The notes: generated from the letters alone by a model not told the origin. Positions 43,406 through 55,033 are shown, counted from the stretch's first letter. The stretch is DNA of 64,000 bases from an uncultured Acidobacteriota bacterium (GCA_903873705.1 CAIQPK010000021.1:1-64000); one strand, 5' to 3'. Numbers and translations: made by a program.

Positions 43406-43470
43406 GTGCCGCTCGGTAGCGATGCGTTTTGATTTCCGGTGTCTAATGCTGAGAAACAGGAGAGCCGTTC

Positions 43471-44280
43471 ATGCGTCGCATTCTATTGCTCATTCTTTTT
43501 GTTGGTTGTCTTCGCGTCGCCGCTCAATCGGCGCCTGCGAGGATCGCTGTGCCGAAGCAGGGTGCAGGGTCAGAAGATCCGCTGGCGATGGGAAAAAATG
43601 CCATGCAGCACGGCAGTTTTGAGCAGGCCCGCAGCTTCTTTGCTGATTTTGTGAAGGACAATCCGGAGTCGACGGAGGCGTGGGTCCTTCTGGGTCGATG
43701 TGAGATTGAGTTGAAGGATTTTGACGCTGCGATTGCGGATCTTCAGAGGGTGGTTGTGGCTGTGCCGAGCCAGTGGGCGGCGCATAACTATCTTGCGCTG
43801 GCTTACGCGAAGAAGAACGACTGGGCTGATTTCGATAAGGAGCGCGCGCTGATCAAGGATGCGCGTGACAAGAATCTGGCGGGCGTTGATAAGGACCATG
43901 GAGACGTCGTCGACCTGCTGACGGTTAAAGGCGAGGAGTACGAGGTTCGCTATTTTTACAAGCTTTTTGGCTCACACAATGTCCGGTATGTTTTTCTGCA
44001 TTTCGGCAAGGATGGGAAGGTGGACCACTGGATCGAGATCGAGTCGCTGGATGTAGACCAGGCGATGTTTGCCGAGAATCATCCGAAAGAGGCGGCGGCG
44101 GGGAAGCGTGTTTATTCGATGGACTCGATGACGATGACGCCGAGTGGCTTTCCTAATCAAGCGTTGTTCAAGTTCTATGAGGGTGAGCCCACCTACGAGA
44201 CGTTGCGTGCGGATGCGATCAAGGCGCTGGGTGGAGAGGCGAAGGTTTCTGCTGCGATGACGCCGGGGGCGAAGAAGTGA
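43471..44280 (+). CDS. exported TPR-type protein, paralogue 2
   Basis: A 269-residue protein with a signal peptide (ILLLILFVGCLRVAAQ). TPR repeats cover about 40-125 (AMGKNAMQHGSFEQARSFFADFVKDNP and LGRCEIELKDFDAAIADLQRVVVAVPSQWAAHNYLA). The C-terminal domain has VVDLLTVKGEEYEVRYFYKLFG and VRYVFLHFGKDGKVDHWIEIES. It is a tandem paralogue of the preceding gene, with 65 bp between them and an ACAGGAGAG ribosome site. The codon bias here is less G-rich than in the paralogue, so the duplication may be old. The function is unknown. Confidence 0.82.
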   Translation: MRRILLLILFVGCLRVAAQSAPARIAVPKQGAGSEDPLAMGKNAMQHGSFEQARSFFADFVKDNPESTEAWVLLGRCEIELKDFDAAIADLQRVVVAVPSQWAAHNYLALAYAKKNDWADFDKERALIKDARDKNLAGVDKDHGDVVDLLTVKGEEYEVRYFYKLFGSHNVRYVFLHFGKDGKVDHWIEIESLDVDQAMFAENHPKEAAAGKRVYSMDSMTMTPSGFPNQALFKFYEGEPTYETLRADAIKALGGEAKVSAAMTPGAKK

Positions 44281-44297
44281 TGCATGGTGAACGCGAA

Positions 44298-45317
44298 TCA
44301 GTTGAGGTAGAAGTTCACGACGATGGTGGTATCGAAGACGACGGGTGCGCCGTTTAGAAGGTAGGGCTTGTAGCGCCAGGTGCGGACGGCGTCGAGGGCG
44401 GCGGTCGACAGAGAAATATCGGGAGTTGAAAGGACGCCGAGGCGGCGGATGCGACCATCGCGACCGATGAGGGCGTGGAGAGTAACTGTGCCTTGTATGT
44501 GGCTTGCTCGCGCTTCGCGGGGATAGACGGGGTTGTCGCCGGCCAGCTTGATGCCTGCGCTGACACCGCTGGAGATGCGGGTCCGGCGTACCTGAGCGAG
44601 GGGCAGATCCGGGCGCAGGGCGAAGAAGTCCGGAGTGGGCGTGAAGGCACTCATTTCGGTGACGTTTCCGTGGGCCATTAAGAAGCCGTTTTCGCCCAGC
44701 GAGAAGTCGACCGGGACGATGTGGTCCTGAAATTTTCCGCTGCGATCAATAGCGAACTGGCCGTCGCCGGGGGTGAAGGCGAGATTCAGATTGCCGCTGG
44801 TGGGATTGAGGCAGTAGGTAGTAAACGGCTCGAACGGCCGGCTTTGCCTATCAGGATGCTGTGGCGCTAGAACCAGGCAATCGAACGGCGCTTTCTTGAG
44901 GGTCTGCTTGACCAGGGACAGGTTGGCGAGGGCGGATTCAGCGGCGACGGGCGTGGGATGGAGGAAGATGGCGATGAAGTCTTCCGCGGCATCTGTGGTG
45001 TCGGACGAAACAGGTTGTGCGAAGAACTTATTGTCCTGTTCGAGGACCGTGTATGTGATATCGCCCAACGTGGTGTTGCGCAGGGAATTCTTGCCATCGC
45101 GCCAGTACTCTACTGATCCTTCGATGGGGTTCTTTCCGTTGGCGTCGAATATGGTGATGGCGAGCTTGAGGTGCCATGGGCGCTGGATGCTGGTGAGGTC
45201 GGTTTCGGCAGATATTCTTGCGAGGAGATCGGCGGGTGTGGATTGGGCCGCGGCGGCGATAGTTGCTATGAAGAGAAGGGTCGCGATGAGGCAGCGGCGA
45301 TAGTGCGTGGTGGGCAT
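44298..45317 (-). CDS. exported protein with TonB C-terminal domain
   Basis: A 339-residue protein with a signal peptide (LIATLLFIATIAAAAQ). A middle domain of about 200 residues resembles nothing I can name (ISAETDLTSIQRPWHLKLAI, SVEYWRDGKNSLRNTTL). A C-terminal TonB-like domain (about 255-335) contains GDNPVYPREARASHIQGTVTLHALIGRDGRI and ALDAVRTWRYKPYLLNGAPV. It lacks the N-terminal membrane anchor and Pro-rich spacer of a classical TonB, so it may be a periplasmic TonB-domain protein of the type common in Acidobacteriota. ATG 45317 starts the signal peptide. Confidence 0.85.
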   Translation of the reverse strand: MPTTHYRRCLIATLLFIATIAAAAQSTPADLLARISAETDLTSIQRPWHLKLAITIFDANGKNPIEGSVEYWRDGKNSLRNTTLGDITYTVLEQDNKFFAQPVSSDTTDAAEDFIAIFLHPTPVAAESALANLSLVKQTLKKAPFDCLVLAPQHPDRQSRPFEPFTTYCLNPTSGNLNLAFTPGDGQFAIDRSGKFQDHIVPVDFSLGENGFLMAHGNVTEMSAFTPTPDFFALRPDLPLAQVRRTRISSGVSAGIKLAGDNPVYPREARASHIQGTVTLHALIGRDGRIRRLGVLSTPDISLSTAALDAVRTWRYKPYLLNGAPVVFDTTIVVNFYLN

Positions 45318-45389
45318 GGGGTGGAGTATAAATCCGGGCCCTGGTGATGGCGACGCCCGGGGGATTTGCCTGGGTTGTGCGGACGACAA

Positions 45390-46955
45390 CTACTCTGCAG
45401 GATTGAGCTGGATGAGGATGGGGGACGTCTTTGCTCGCGGTGCCCACTGAGGGTAGACCAGCTCGGGCATGGGTTTGGCCTGGAAGATTTTGCGGGTTTG
45501 GCGGGCTAGCCAGCGGGCGGAGATTTTTGCTTTTTTGCGGCGGGCGCTGTCGGTGGAGATGCCGGTGCCGGCGTACATCTGGCGGTAAAGCTTGGAGAGC
45601 AGCACGAAGGCCAGGCGGGCGCGCAGGGTGGGGGTGCAGGCGGAGCGCTTCCAGATGGCGGGGAAGGCGTAGAAGCGGTCCCACACGGCCTGGGTGCGTT
45701 GACTGATGTCGGACGCGGCCATGGTGGGGTGGGGCGTGAACATCTTGGGGCGGACGGCTGTGGGGATGAGCCAGTAGCGGGTGAGGGGGACGTCGCCCAC
45801 CGCTTCGATGACTTCTTTTTCGGATTGTGATTTTTCCCAGCGGCCGAAGTCGACCGTGCCGGGGAAGGGGGTCATCATGACGAATTGCGCGAAGGTGACG
45901 CCGGCACGCATGGCTAGTTCTACGGTGGCGTCGAAGGTGCTGGGCTTGTCGGTGGGGAGGCCGAAGATGAAGGATCCGAGAACGTGCAGGCCGTGTTTGC
46001 GGAACATCTGGAGTTGCTCTACGAGGCGCTCGCCGGAGTAGTTGAAGTCCTTGTAGACGGCCTTGAGGCCTTCGGGTGTGACGGCTTCTACGCCGACGAG
46101 GGCGCCCTTGATGTTGGCGCGGCGCATGGCGTCGAGGTACTCGCCGTCTTCGGCGGACTCCATGGTGATCTGGGTGAAGAAGACCATGTCCTTGGGGAGC
46201 TTGGCTAGCTCGTTCATGAGCAGGAAGCGCTCGTTGCGGGTGGCGAGGAGGCTTTCGAGTTTTTCGGTGTTGCCTTGTTCGCGGGCGAGGCGGAGGTCGG
46301 TGAGGGTGACGGGGTAGAAGTTGTCGTCGGCGAGCGCGATGAAGCGGAAGCCCTTGCGGCGGAGGTCGATGATCTCGTCGATGACGCGCTCGAAGGAACG
46401 CTGGCGCGGCTTTTGGCCGTCGGTGCGCCATACGGAGCAGAAGGAGCAGTGCTTGGGGCAGCCGCGGATGGTCTGGACGGAGGCCCACATGTACTTGTCG
46501 GATTGCATGAGGTCCCAGCGGGCGGAGAGGAACTCGTCGCCTTCGATTTTGCCGCCTTCGTAGATGCGTGCGGCGGTGCCGTGCTGAAGGTCGTTGAGGA
46601 GCTTGCCCCAGGCTATGTCGCCGTCGCCTTTGACGACGTGATCGGCGTGGCCCCGGTCGAAGGACTCTTCCGGGAAGAGGGTGGCGTGGATGCCGCCGTA
46701 GGCGACGGTGGCGCCGCGCTCGTGGGCGATGCGACCGACCTCGTAGCCGCGGAGGGCGTTGCCGGTGTGGACGCTGATGCCGACGACGTCGCCGGGGGCG
46801 ATGGTGGCGGGGTCAAGGGCCTCGATGGACTCGTCTACGAGGATGGGGTCGCCGAAGGACGCGGGTGTCGCTGCTGCGAGCACGAAGAGCCAGCGCGGGG
46901 TGATGACGGCGGTGCCGAAGGAGTTGTCGCTTGGGTTGATTAAATGTACGGCCAT
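45390..46955 (-). CDS. B12-binding-domain radical SAM protein
   Basis: A 521-residue enzyme. Residues 1-140 form a cobalamin-binding-like Rossmann domain (HLINPSDNSFG, VVGISVHTGNALRGYEVGRIA, TVAYGGIHATLFPEE). The radical SAM domain follows with RGCPKHCSFCSVW, supplying the CxxxCxxC cluster Cys, and GVEAVTPEGLKAVYKDFN near residue 305. A helical C-terminal region ends at LIQLNPAE. Class B radical SAM enzymes often methylate unreactive carbons or act in lipid and natural-product synthesis. No biosynthetic neighbours are present, so no substrate is suggested. Starts at 46955 and 46964 are both possible. Confidence 0.87.
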   Translation of the reverse strand: MAVHLINPSDNSFGTAVITPRWLFVLAAATPASFGDPILVDESIEALDPATIAPGDVVGISVHTGNALRGYEVGRIAHERGATVAYGGIHATLFPEESFDRGHADHVVKGDGDIAWGKLLNDLQHGTAARIYEGGKIEGDEFLSARWDLMQSDKYMWASVQTIRGCPKHCSFCSVWRTDGQKPRQRSFERVIDEIIDLRRKGFRFIALADDNFYPVTLTDLRLAREQGNTEKLESLLATRNERFLLMNELAKLPKDMVFFTQITMESAEDGEYLDAMRRANIKGALVGVEAVTPEGLKAVYKDFNYSGERLVEQLQMFRKHGLHVLGSFIFGLPTDKPSTFDATVELAMRAGVTFAQFVMMTPFPGTVDFGRWEKSQSEKEVIEAVGDVPLTRYWLIPTAVRPKMFTPHPTMAASDISQRTQAVWDRFYAFPAIWKRSACTPTLRARLAFVLLSKLYRQMYAGTGISTDSARRKKAKISARWLARQTRKIFQAKPMPELVYPQWAPRAKTSPILIQLNPAE

Positions 46956-47283
46956 GGGCCCCATTCCCTGTTGCAGGATCACTGGGCCCTTGCGGGCGAT
47001 CTTCCAGTGGGATGGGGCTACGCTTGTGTGTCTATGTAGATCCGGGGCCGCAAGCGTAGGTTGATTGTACGCGAGAGGACATTGGGGGCGGGTGCAGAGG
47101 GGCCACGGCAACCGCAAGAGCAAGAGCAACAACCTTGACGCAACGTGCGCGGAGTTTAAGCGCTAAGTTTCGCAAAGTAGAACAGGCAATAGCAAGTGCC
47201 AATGCGGGGATCTCTCGACGGCGCATTGCATAAAGCAGCTATGCTGCGGTCGAGATGGACGACCGTAGCGGGTTTGAAGCTGG
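46956..47283. other. 328-bp intergenic stretch with a repeat
   Basis: Between the radical SAM gene and ftsK lie a GCAACCGCAAGAGCAAGAGC tract and one copy of the TTGACGCAACG repeat (47135-47183). The remainder looks like an ordinary promoter region. No gene is supported. Confidence 0.5.
47135..47183. repeat. interspersed repeat TTGACGCAACG..., copy B
   Basis: Second copy of the family: TTGACGCAACGTGCGCGGAG continues into TTTAAGCGCTAAGTTTCGCAAAG and TAGAAC. It is preceded by GCAAGAGCAAGAGCAACAACC. Confidence 0.75.
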
Positions 47284-50013
<2,730 letters not shown>

Positions 50014-50583
50014 GTGGTGGGCGGGCGCGGGGCTCTGCGCGTCTGCCCGCGCGGGTGGCGTGGGGACGAGACAGAGCCGGAACCTCCAGAGCTCTTTCAT
50101 TGTTTCAGGGGGTGGGGTTGTGTGGGTGAGGGGGAATCAGGGTAGGTAAGAGCGAGGGCCCAGGGTCCAGGGCTCAGAGTCCAGAAGGCTTGTGGGCGGT
50201 AATGGGAGATGATGTCCAAGAATCGGAACCCTCGGATAAGCGCGGGCAGGCGAGGCGCACCTAGGTGGTGAGGCTCGGGTCGAGAAGACAAAGCGATGGC
50301 TCCCGGTGGAGGGGCAGGGCGCGGTGGGTGGCTGTTGGGGCAGATGAGGGCGAATGTGAACAAAATGTCATGCGGGTGGACGCGGGGATGGTTTTGCGCA
50401 TCTATCAGTGCGGAAGGGTTTACGGAGCGGATAGCGCGTGAACCTGGGGATGCGAGCAGCAGGGGAATGGGATTTTCGCGATTTCTCCTGTTTGCTGCCG
50501 GTGAAGGAGAATCGCTGCAGCCGGCAGACCCTGCTATCGCTAAAACGCACGCTTAATACGGAAGTAGAGAGGGCCTGGCAATC
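50014..50583. other. 570-bp intergenic stretch
   Basis: Holds the ftsK upstream region and a GGGCCCAGGGTCCAGGGCTC-type repeat at about 50154-50196, a relative of the one inside the dehydratase gene at 54.3 kb. The end carries a promoter-like TAATAC region and a GAGAGGG stretch before the DUF2383 gene. The ORFs crossing it look like shadows. Confidence 0.5.
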
Positions 50584-51054
50584 ATGATTGAAAATGGATC
50601 GGACAAGAACAAAGAGATGGAACGCGTGCTGATCGATGTGATCACCACACTGCAGGATGGACAGAAGGGTTTTGCCGATATTGGCGAGCACCTGCAGGAC
50701 GACACGCTGAAGCGCTACTTCCTGGCGGAGAGCCTGAAGCGGGCGAGCTTCCGGGCTGACCTGGAGGCGGAGCTGCATCGGGCGGGCATTCACGATGTGA
50801 AGGACTCGGGGTCGGTTGCGGGAACGCTGCACCGGACCTGGGGTGACTTCAAGGCGTCGCTGGGCGGCGGGGATCATACGCTGCTGGAGACGGCTGAGCA
50901 GGGTGAGGATGTCGCGAAGAAGACGTATAAGGAAGCGCTGGAGCAGGATCTGCCACTGCCGATTCGGCAGCTGCTGACCGAGCAGCAAGCGCATGTGCTG
51001 ACGTCTCACGATTTTGTGAAGCGGCATCGGGATGAGTTGAAGGAAGCGGCTTAG
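50584..51054 (+). CDS. PA2169/DUF2383 family four-helix-bundle protein
   Basis: A 156-residue soluble helical protein of the ferritin-like DUF2383 group. Four amphipathic helices can be followed: MERVLIDVITTLQDGQKGFADIGEHL, TLKRYFLAESLKRASFRADLEAELH, the region around GTLHRTWGDFKASLGGGDHTLLETAEQGEDVAKKTYKEALE, and LPIRQLLTEQQAHVLTSHDFVKRHRDEL. Glu/His residues are spaced as in ferritin-like folds, but metal binding is not shown. Family members are often stress-induced. A terminator follows. Confidence 0.9.
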   Translation: MIENGSDKNKEMERVLIDVITTLQDGQKGFADIGEHLQDDTLKRYFLAESLKRASFRADLEAELHRAGIHDVKDSGSVAGTLHRTWGDFKASLGGGDHTLLETAEQGEDVAKKTYKEALEQDLPLPIRQLLTEQQAHVLTSHDFVKRHRDELKEAA

Positions 51055-51109
51055 CGAGCGGTAATGGAAACCCATGTCCGAGAATCCGGACCTGGGCACC
51101 CTGAGCATT

Positions 51110-51145
51110 GGGCGGTGAGGGAGACCTCGCCGCCCTTTGCTGTTT
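51110..51145 (+). terminator. terminator after the DUF2383 gene
   Basis: GGGCGGTGAGG and CCTCGCCGCCC pair over 11 bp with one G-U around a GAGA loop and are followed by TTTGCTGTTT. Confidence 0.8.
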
Positions 51146-51162
51146 GAGGGTATGGTGGTGCG

Positions 51163-51543
51163 ATGAGAGTTGGGCGCGTGGTGATGGGGGTGTTGTATGT
51201 GGGCGCGGGGGTGGCGCACTTTCTGCTGACGCGGACTTACGAGAGCATCGTGCCGGATTATCTGACTTATTACACGTCGGCGCGGACGCTGGTGGTGGTG
51301 AGTGGCGTGGCGGAGATTGCGGGCGGCCTGGGGGTGATGGTGCCGGCTACTCGGAAGGCGGCGGCTACGGGGTTGGTGATGCTGCTGGTTTGTGTGATGC
51401 CGGCGAATGTCTGGATGGTGCAGCATCCGGAGCGGTTTCCGGGGGTGCCGGTTTGGGCGATGTGGTTGCGGCTGCCGTTGCAGTTGCCGCTGATCTGGTG
51501 GGCTTGGCGGTATCGGCGGGGGGATGCGGTTGCGGCGGGTTGA
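51163..51543 (+). CDS. DoxX-like membrane protein
   Basis: A 126-residue protein with four hydrophobic segments. The pattern VVMGVLYVGAGVAHFLLTRTYESIVPDYL followed by VVVSGVAEIAGGLGVMVPATRKAAATGLV and VCVMPANVWMVQHPERF is characteristic of the DoxX/DoxD-like family in which AHF and PANV are conserved. Some family members associate with redox or detoxification functions; none is shown here. Its start lies just beyond the terminator of the preceding gene. Confidence 0.88.
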   Translation: MRVGRVVMGVLYVGAGVAHFLLTRTYESIVPDYLTYYTSARTLVVVSGVAEIAGGLGVMVPATRKAAATGLVMLLVCVMPANVWMVQHPERFPGVPVWAMWLRLPLQLPLIWWAWRYRRGDAVAAG

Positions 51544-51775
51544 GGAAGAGCAACTGCAAAAGCGTTTCACGCAAAGTTCGCCAAGAAGGGCAAGTGCACG
51601 CAAAGGGCGCGAAGGTTTCTGTGGTGGATCAGGAAGGCGGCTGCGCTTGGTTCGGTGGCCCATCCTTTCGCAAAGGGCGCGAAGGGATGGGCTGTATGGA
51701 TTCGTGCGGGTACGAGCGAGAAGCAGATCCTTCGCGGTGCTCAGGATGACAATGTTGAAAGTTGGTGCCTGATCG

Positions 51776-52713
51776 CTAGTAGCCGCGGTGGTTGAGGTAG
51801 AAGACGACGGCGCTGGCGGCCAGGCAGTAGATGCCGAAGAGGTACCACTTGCCGCTTTCGAGCCAGGAGCTTAGCCAGCGCAGGGCGGCCAGTCCGGCTA
51901 CGAAGGCGAGGACCATGCCTATGAGAGCGGCTACGATGCTGCCGTGGAGGTCGAGGGGGGTGCCGCAGGCGGTGGCTAGCTGGGAGGCTTTGTGGAGGCG
52001 CATGGCTTCGCGGGCGATTGCGGGGGGGTGAGGATGACGGCGAGGGCGAAGCTGAAGCGCTCGGCGCGTTCGCGGGTGGAGCCGGTGAGCAGGCCGGCGG
52101 AGATGGTGGCGCCGGAGCGGGAGAAGCCGCGGAAGGGGAGGCAGAGGCCCTGGATGGCGCCGATCCAGCCGGCCTGGGCGAAGGTGACGTTGTCTCCGGA
52201 GCGGGAGGCGGCGCGGTCGTAGGCCGTGACCGAGCGGGCGACGGCGTTGCGCTCCTTCATGCCGGCCCAGAGGATGATGGGTCCGGCGGCCAGCAGGGCG
52301 GGGGCGACGAAGGAGAGGTGGGAGAAGATTTCTTCGATGTCGGTGGTGGCTGTGGAGCAGAGCGCGACGGTAGTGGCGGCGCTGGCGGCGGTCTTGAGGG
52401 AGTGCTCGATGAGCTTGATGATGGGGTAGCCGATGACCGCCGTGAGCGCGCTGGACCAGATGGCGCGGATGGCGAAGCGCTTGAAGGCGTCGGCGGTGGA
52501 GAAGTAGGCGCGCTTCCACTGGTTCCAGAAATAGACGATGACCGCAAACATGGTGCCGGTGTGGAGCATGACGAGGAGGAGCGTCATGTCGGGGGCGGAG
52601 GGGTCGAGTGCGAGGAGCTTTTCGGCTACGACGACGTGCGCGGAGCTGGAGACGGGGAGCAGTTCGGCGAGGCCCTGGACGATGGCCAGGATGAGGACTT
52701 TCCAGAGAGGCAT
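51776..52713 (-). pseudogene. uppP: undecaprenyl-diphosphate phosphatase gene with a frameshift
   Basis: Encodes the BacA/UppP membrane enzyme that recycles undecaprenyl pyrophosphate for peptidoglycan synthesis. The first part is intact (GLAELLPVSSSAH with the catalytic Glu, and LPFRGFSRSGAT with the catalytic Ser/Arg region). After ILTPP the frame is lost at a run of seven C (seven G on the plus strand, 52022-52028). The conserved remainder, AIAREAMRLHK...GKWYLFGIYCLAASAVVFYLNHRGY, continues in the next frame to 51776. One extra C would restore a 312-residue protein. Sequencing error, true mutation and slippage-based phase variation all fit. Confidence 0.85.
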
Positions 52714-52750
52714 GTTGTGATTTTAGCGGAGGTGGCGAAGGGCAAGGGCC

Positions 52751-52799
52751 TTGACGCAGAGTTCGCGAAGTTTAAGCGCCAAGTTTCGCGAAGTAGAAC
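52751..52799. repeat. interspersed repeat TTGACGCA..., copy C
   Basis: Third copy: TTGACGCAGAGTTCGCGAAG continues into TTTAAGCGCCAAGTTTCGCG and AAGTAGAAC, lying between uppP and the SH3/TPR-like gene and preceded by GGGCAAGGGCC. Confidence 0.75.
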
Positions 52800-52821
52800 G
52801 CGTGCGCGGAACGGTTGGGGG

Positions 52822-53832
52822 TTAGTCGCGGTCGTTGCCGAAGACGGGGATGCCCTGGGAGACGCGGAAGGCTATGGAGAGGGCGCGGGTGGTGTAGTCG
52901 GATTGGGGGTATTGGGTTTTTAGCTGGTCGGCTATGGACTGGCAGTTGCGGGCGGCGTTGTCGGCGCGCCTTTTGTCTTCCTGGACGGTGTACATGGTGA
53001 CGAGTACGCCCTGGCGATAGGCGGCGTTGTAGAGGGCTTCGGCGGATTTGGGGCCGTTGGGGAATTTGTCGGCGTACTTCTGGTAGAGGCTGGATTCGAT
53101 TTCGGGGCAGTGGGGGAGGCCCTGCCAGTCGCCGCAGAGCTTGTTGTCGATGAGTGCGTAGGCGGCGCGGGCGGCGAAGGGGGTGTTGGGATAGAGCTTG
53201 ATGACGCGCTTGAACTCGCCTTCGTAGAGAGCGGGGCGGAGGCTGGGGTCCTGCTCGCGGGCGCTGGGGAGGTCGGAGTTGGCGGCCTTGTCGAGCTGCC
53301 AGCGGATGTCGGCGGAACGGAAGAGAGCTTCAGCGGCGAGGGGGGAGTCGGGAAAGTAGTCGCCTGCCCGGCGATAGAGTAGGTGGGCGGCGGTGGCTGC
53401 GCCCTTGGGGGCGTGGGGTTCGGCTGCTTGCGCCTCCAGCTCGGCGGCCAGACCATAGATGAGGGCGTCGCCGCCTGGGGTGGTGGGGCCGACGACGCCC
53501 TTGTCGTGGATCCAGCCGGTGATGGGGTTTTCGGTTTCGTCGGAGAACTCGGGTTCGGTGTCTTCGTCCTGGGCGTCCTTGCTGTCTGTGTTAGCGAAGA
53601 CGCGGACCCAGGGGCCGTTGCGGCTGGTGACGACGACTTCGTGGCCGGGGGAGACGGTGGTGAGGGGAGGGGCGCCGGTGTCGGCTGTGGCGTAGACGTT
53701 GGCGGTGTGGAGGACGGTGGCGCGGGCGGAACGCTCGTAGCCGCTGCGGTTGTCCTTGGGCTTCTTCTGGGCGTGGAGGAGCGTAGGTGTAAAGAGGATG
53801 GTGGCTAGGGCGATGGTGTGGGCGGATCGCAT
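52822..53832 (-). CDS. exported SH3/TPR-like protein of unknown function
   Basis: A 336-residue exported protein with a signal peptide (ALATILFTPTLLHAQ). Residues 36-115 resemble a bacterial SH3-type domain (ATVLHTANVYATADTGAPPLTTVSPGHEVVVTSRNGPWVRVF, then GWIHDKGVV). The C-terminal 200 residues look like TPR repeats of the BamD/YbgF kind (GDYFPDSPLAAEALFRSADI, VIKLYPNTPFAARAAYALID, YADKFPNGPKSAEALYNAAYR). SH3-type domains often bind peptidoglycan. An envelope role is likely but not specific. Confidence 0.82.
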   Translation of the reverse strand: MRSAHTIALATILFTPTLLHAQKKPKDNRSGYERSARATVLHTANVYATADTGAPPLTTVSPGHEVVVTSRNGPWVRVFANTDSKDAQDEDTEPEFSDETENPITGWIHDKGVVGPTTPGGDALIYGLAAELEAQAAEPHAPKGAATAAHLLYRRAGDYFPDSPLAAEALFRSADIRWQLDKAANSDLPSAREQDPSLRPALYEGEFKRVIKLYPNTPFAARAAYALIDNKLCGDWQGLPHCPEIESSLYQKYADKFPNGPKSAEALYNAAYRQGVLVTMYTVQEDKRRADNAARNCQSIADQLKTQYPQSDYTTRALSIAFRVSQGIPVFGNDRD

Positions 53833-53937
53833 GGCTGTCAGTTTAGACGGTGCAAGCGGGGGTTGCGGGTGTGGGAAGTTTCACGCGAAGAAAAGCGAAG
53901 GGGGAAAGCACGCAGAGAAAAGCGAAGGCTTCTGGGG

Positions 53938-54999
53938 TTAGGCGAGGATTTCGGCGCGGAGGGTGGGGTCGAGGTTGCCGCCGGAGAGGATGGCGGCGAT
54001 TTTGCTTGCTTTGGGGAGCTCGTGGGCGTGGAAGAGGGCGGCGGCGAGGGTGACGGCGCCGGAGGGCTCGGCGGTGAGGGCGGTGGCGGTGAGGATGATC
54101 TTGAGGGCGGCGCGGATTTCGACTTCGGTGACGGTGACGATGCCGTCGACGAAGTGGAGGATGTGGTCGAAGTTGCGCTGGCCGAGAGATTGGGTGCGGA
54201 GGCCGTCGCAGAGGGTGCGGGTGGTCTTGGAGGCTGGCCACTCGACGAGAGTTTTCCTGGTGAAGGACTCGGCTGCGTCGGCGGCTAGTTCGGGTTCGCA
54301 GCCGAAGATGCGGGGGTCCAGGGCCCAGGGCCCAGGGCCCAGGGGGCTTGCTGAACTGTGAGCAGGGGACTCTGAGCGCTCGGCGGTGAGGAGCTTGATG
54401 GCGGTGGCGGTGCCGCTGAGGAGGCCTCCGCCGGAGACGGGGGAGAGGACGAGGTCGACGTTGGGGAGCTGTTCGAGGATTTCGAGGCCGCAGGTTGCCT
54501 GGCCGGCGATGATGGCTTCGTGGTCGTAGGGGGGGACGATGGTGTAGCCATGGGTGACGGCGAGTTCTTCTGCCTTGAGGCGGCGGTCGCTGGAGGCGTT
54601 GCCGACGATGACGATTTGGGCGCCGAGGGCGAGGGTGGCGTCGCGCTTAATTTGCGGGGAGTTATCGGGCATGACAATAACGGCTTTGGCGCCGAGGGCG
54701 CGGGCGGACCAGGCTACGCCCTGGGCGTGGTTGCCGGAGCTGTAGGTAATGACGCCGCGACGGAGCTGGTCGGGGGTGAGCTGGGCGATCATGTTGTAGG
54801 CACCACGGAGTTTAAAGCTGCCGATGGGCTGTGCGGACTCGTCTTTTAGATAGATGTCAGGGGCGTTGTCGGCGAGCTCGGGGAAGCCTGCGAGGCGTAG
54901 CCGGGCACGGCTCAGGCGGACGAGCGGGGTGCGGACTGCAGCGGGGGCGATGCGGTTTTGGGCGGCCCGGATATCGGCTAGGGTGATGAATTGCGGCAT
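53938..54999 (-). CDS. threonine/serine dehydratase (PLP, fold type II) with an internal repeat-derived insert
   Basis: A 353-residue PLP enzyme deaminating threonine or serine. The N-terminal substrate region has LVRLSRARL, the PLP Lys is in IGSFKLRGAYN and TYSSGNHAQGVAW follows. The phosphate-binding glycine loop is PVSGGGLLSG. No C-terminal ACT domain is present, so it resembles catabolic threonine dehydratase or serine racemase more than IlvA. A stretch of about 25 residues (TAERSESPAHSSASPLGPGPWALDP) between AIKLL and RIFGCEPELA has no place in the family and is encoded by a GGGCCCA repeat. Confidence 0.88.
   Translation of the reverse strand: MPQFITLADIRAAQNRIAPAAVRTPLVRLSRARLRLAGFPELADNAPDIYLKDESAQPIGSFKLRGAYNMIAQLTPDQLRRGVITYSSGNHAQGVAWSARALGAKAVIVMPDNSPQIKRDATLALGAQIVIVGNASSDRRLKAEELAVTHGYTIVPPYDHEAIIAGQATCGLEILEQLPNVDLVLSPVSGGGLLSGTATAIKLLTAERSESPAHSSASPLGPGPWALDPRIFGCEPELAADAAESFTRKTLVEWPASKTTRTLCDGLRTQSLGQRNFDHILHFVDGIVTVTEVEIRAALKIILTATALTAEPSGAVTLAAALFHAHELPKASKIAAILSGGNLDPTLRAEILA
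54308..54385. repeat. GGGCCCA-type repeat inserted in frame in the dehydratase gene
   Basis: GGGTCCAGGGCCCAGGGCCC repeats end in GGGGGCTTGCTGAA. The unit resembles 50154-50196 in the ftsK upstream region. It sits in the part of the dehydratase gene coding for the family-atypical residues. Confidence 0.65.
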
Positions 55000-55033
55000 G
55001 GGTGTTCAGTATAGTGGCGATAACGGGGTCCCT

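Noticed and set aside
50014-50100. ftsK start at ATG 50100
   Set aside because: It would add 29 residues unlike FtsK N termini, and neither candidate start has a good ribosome site. The basic MKPQRLV start is more family-like.
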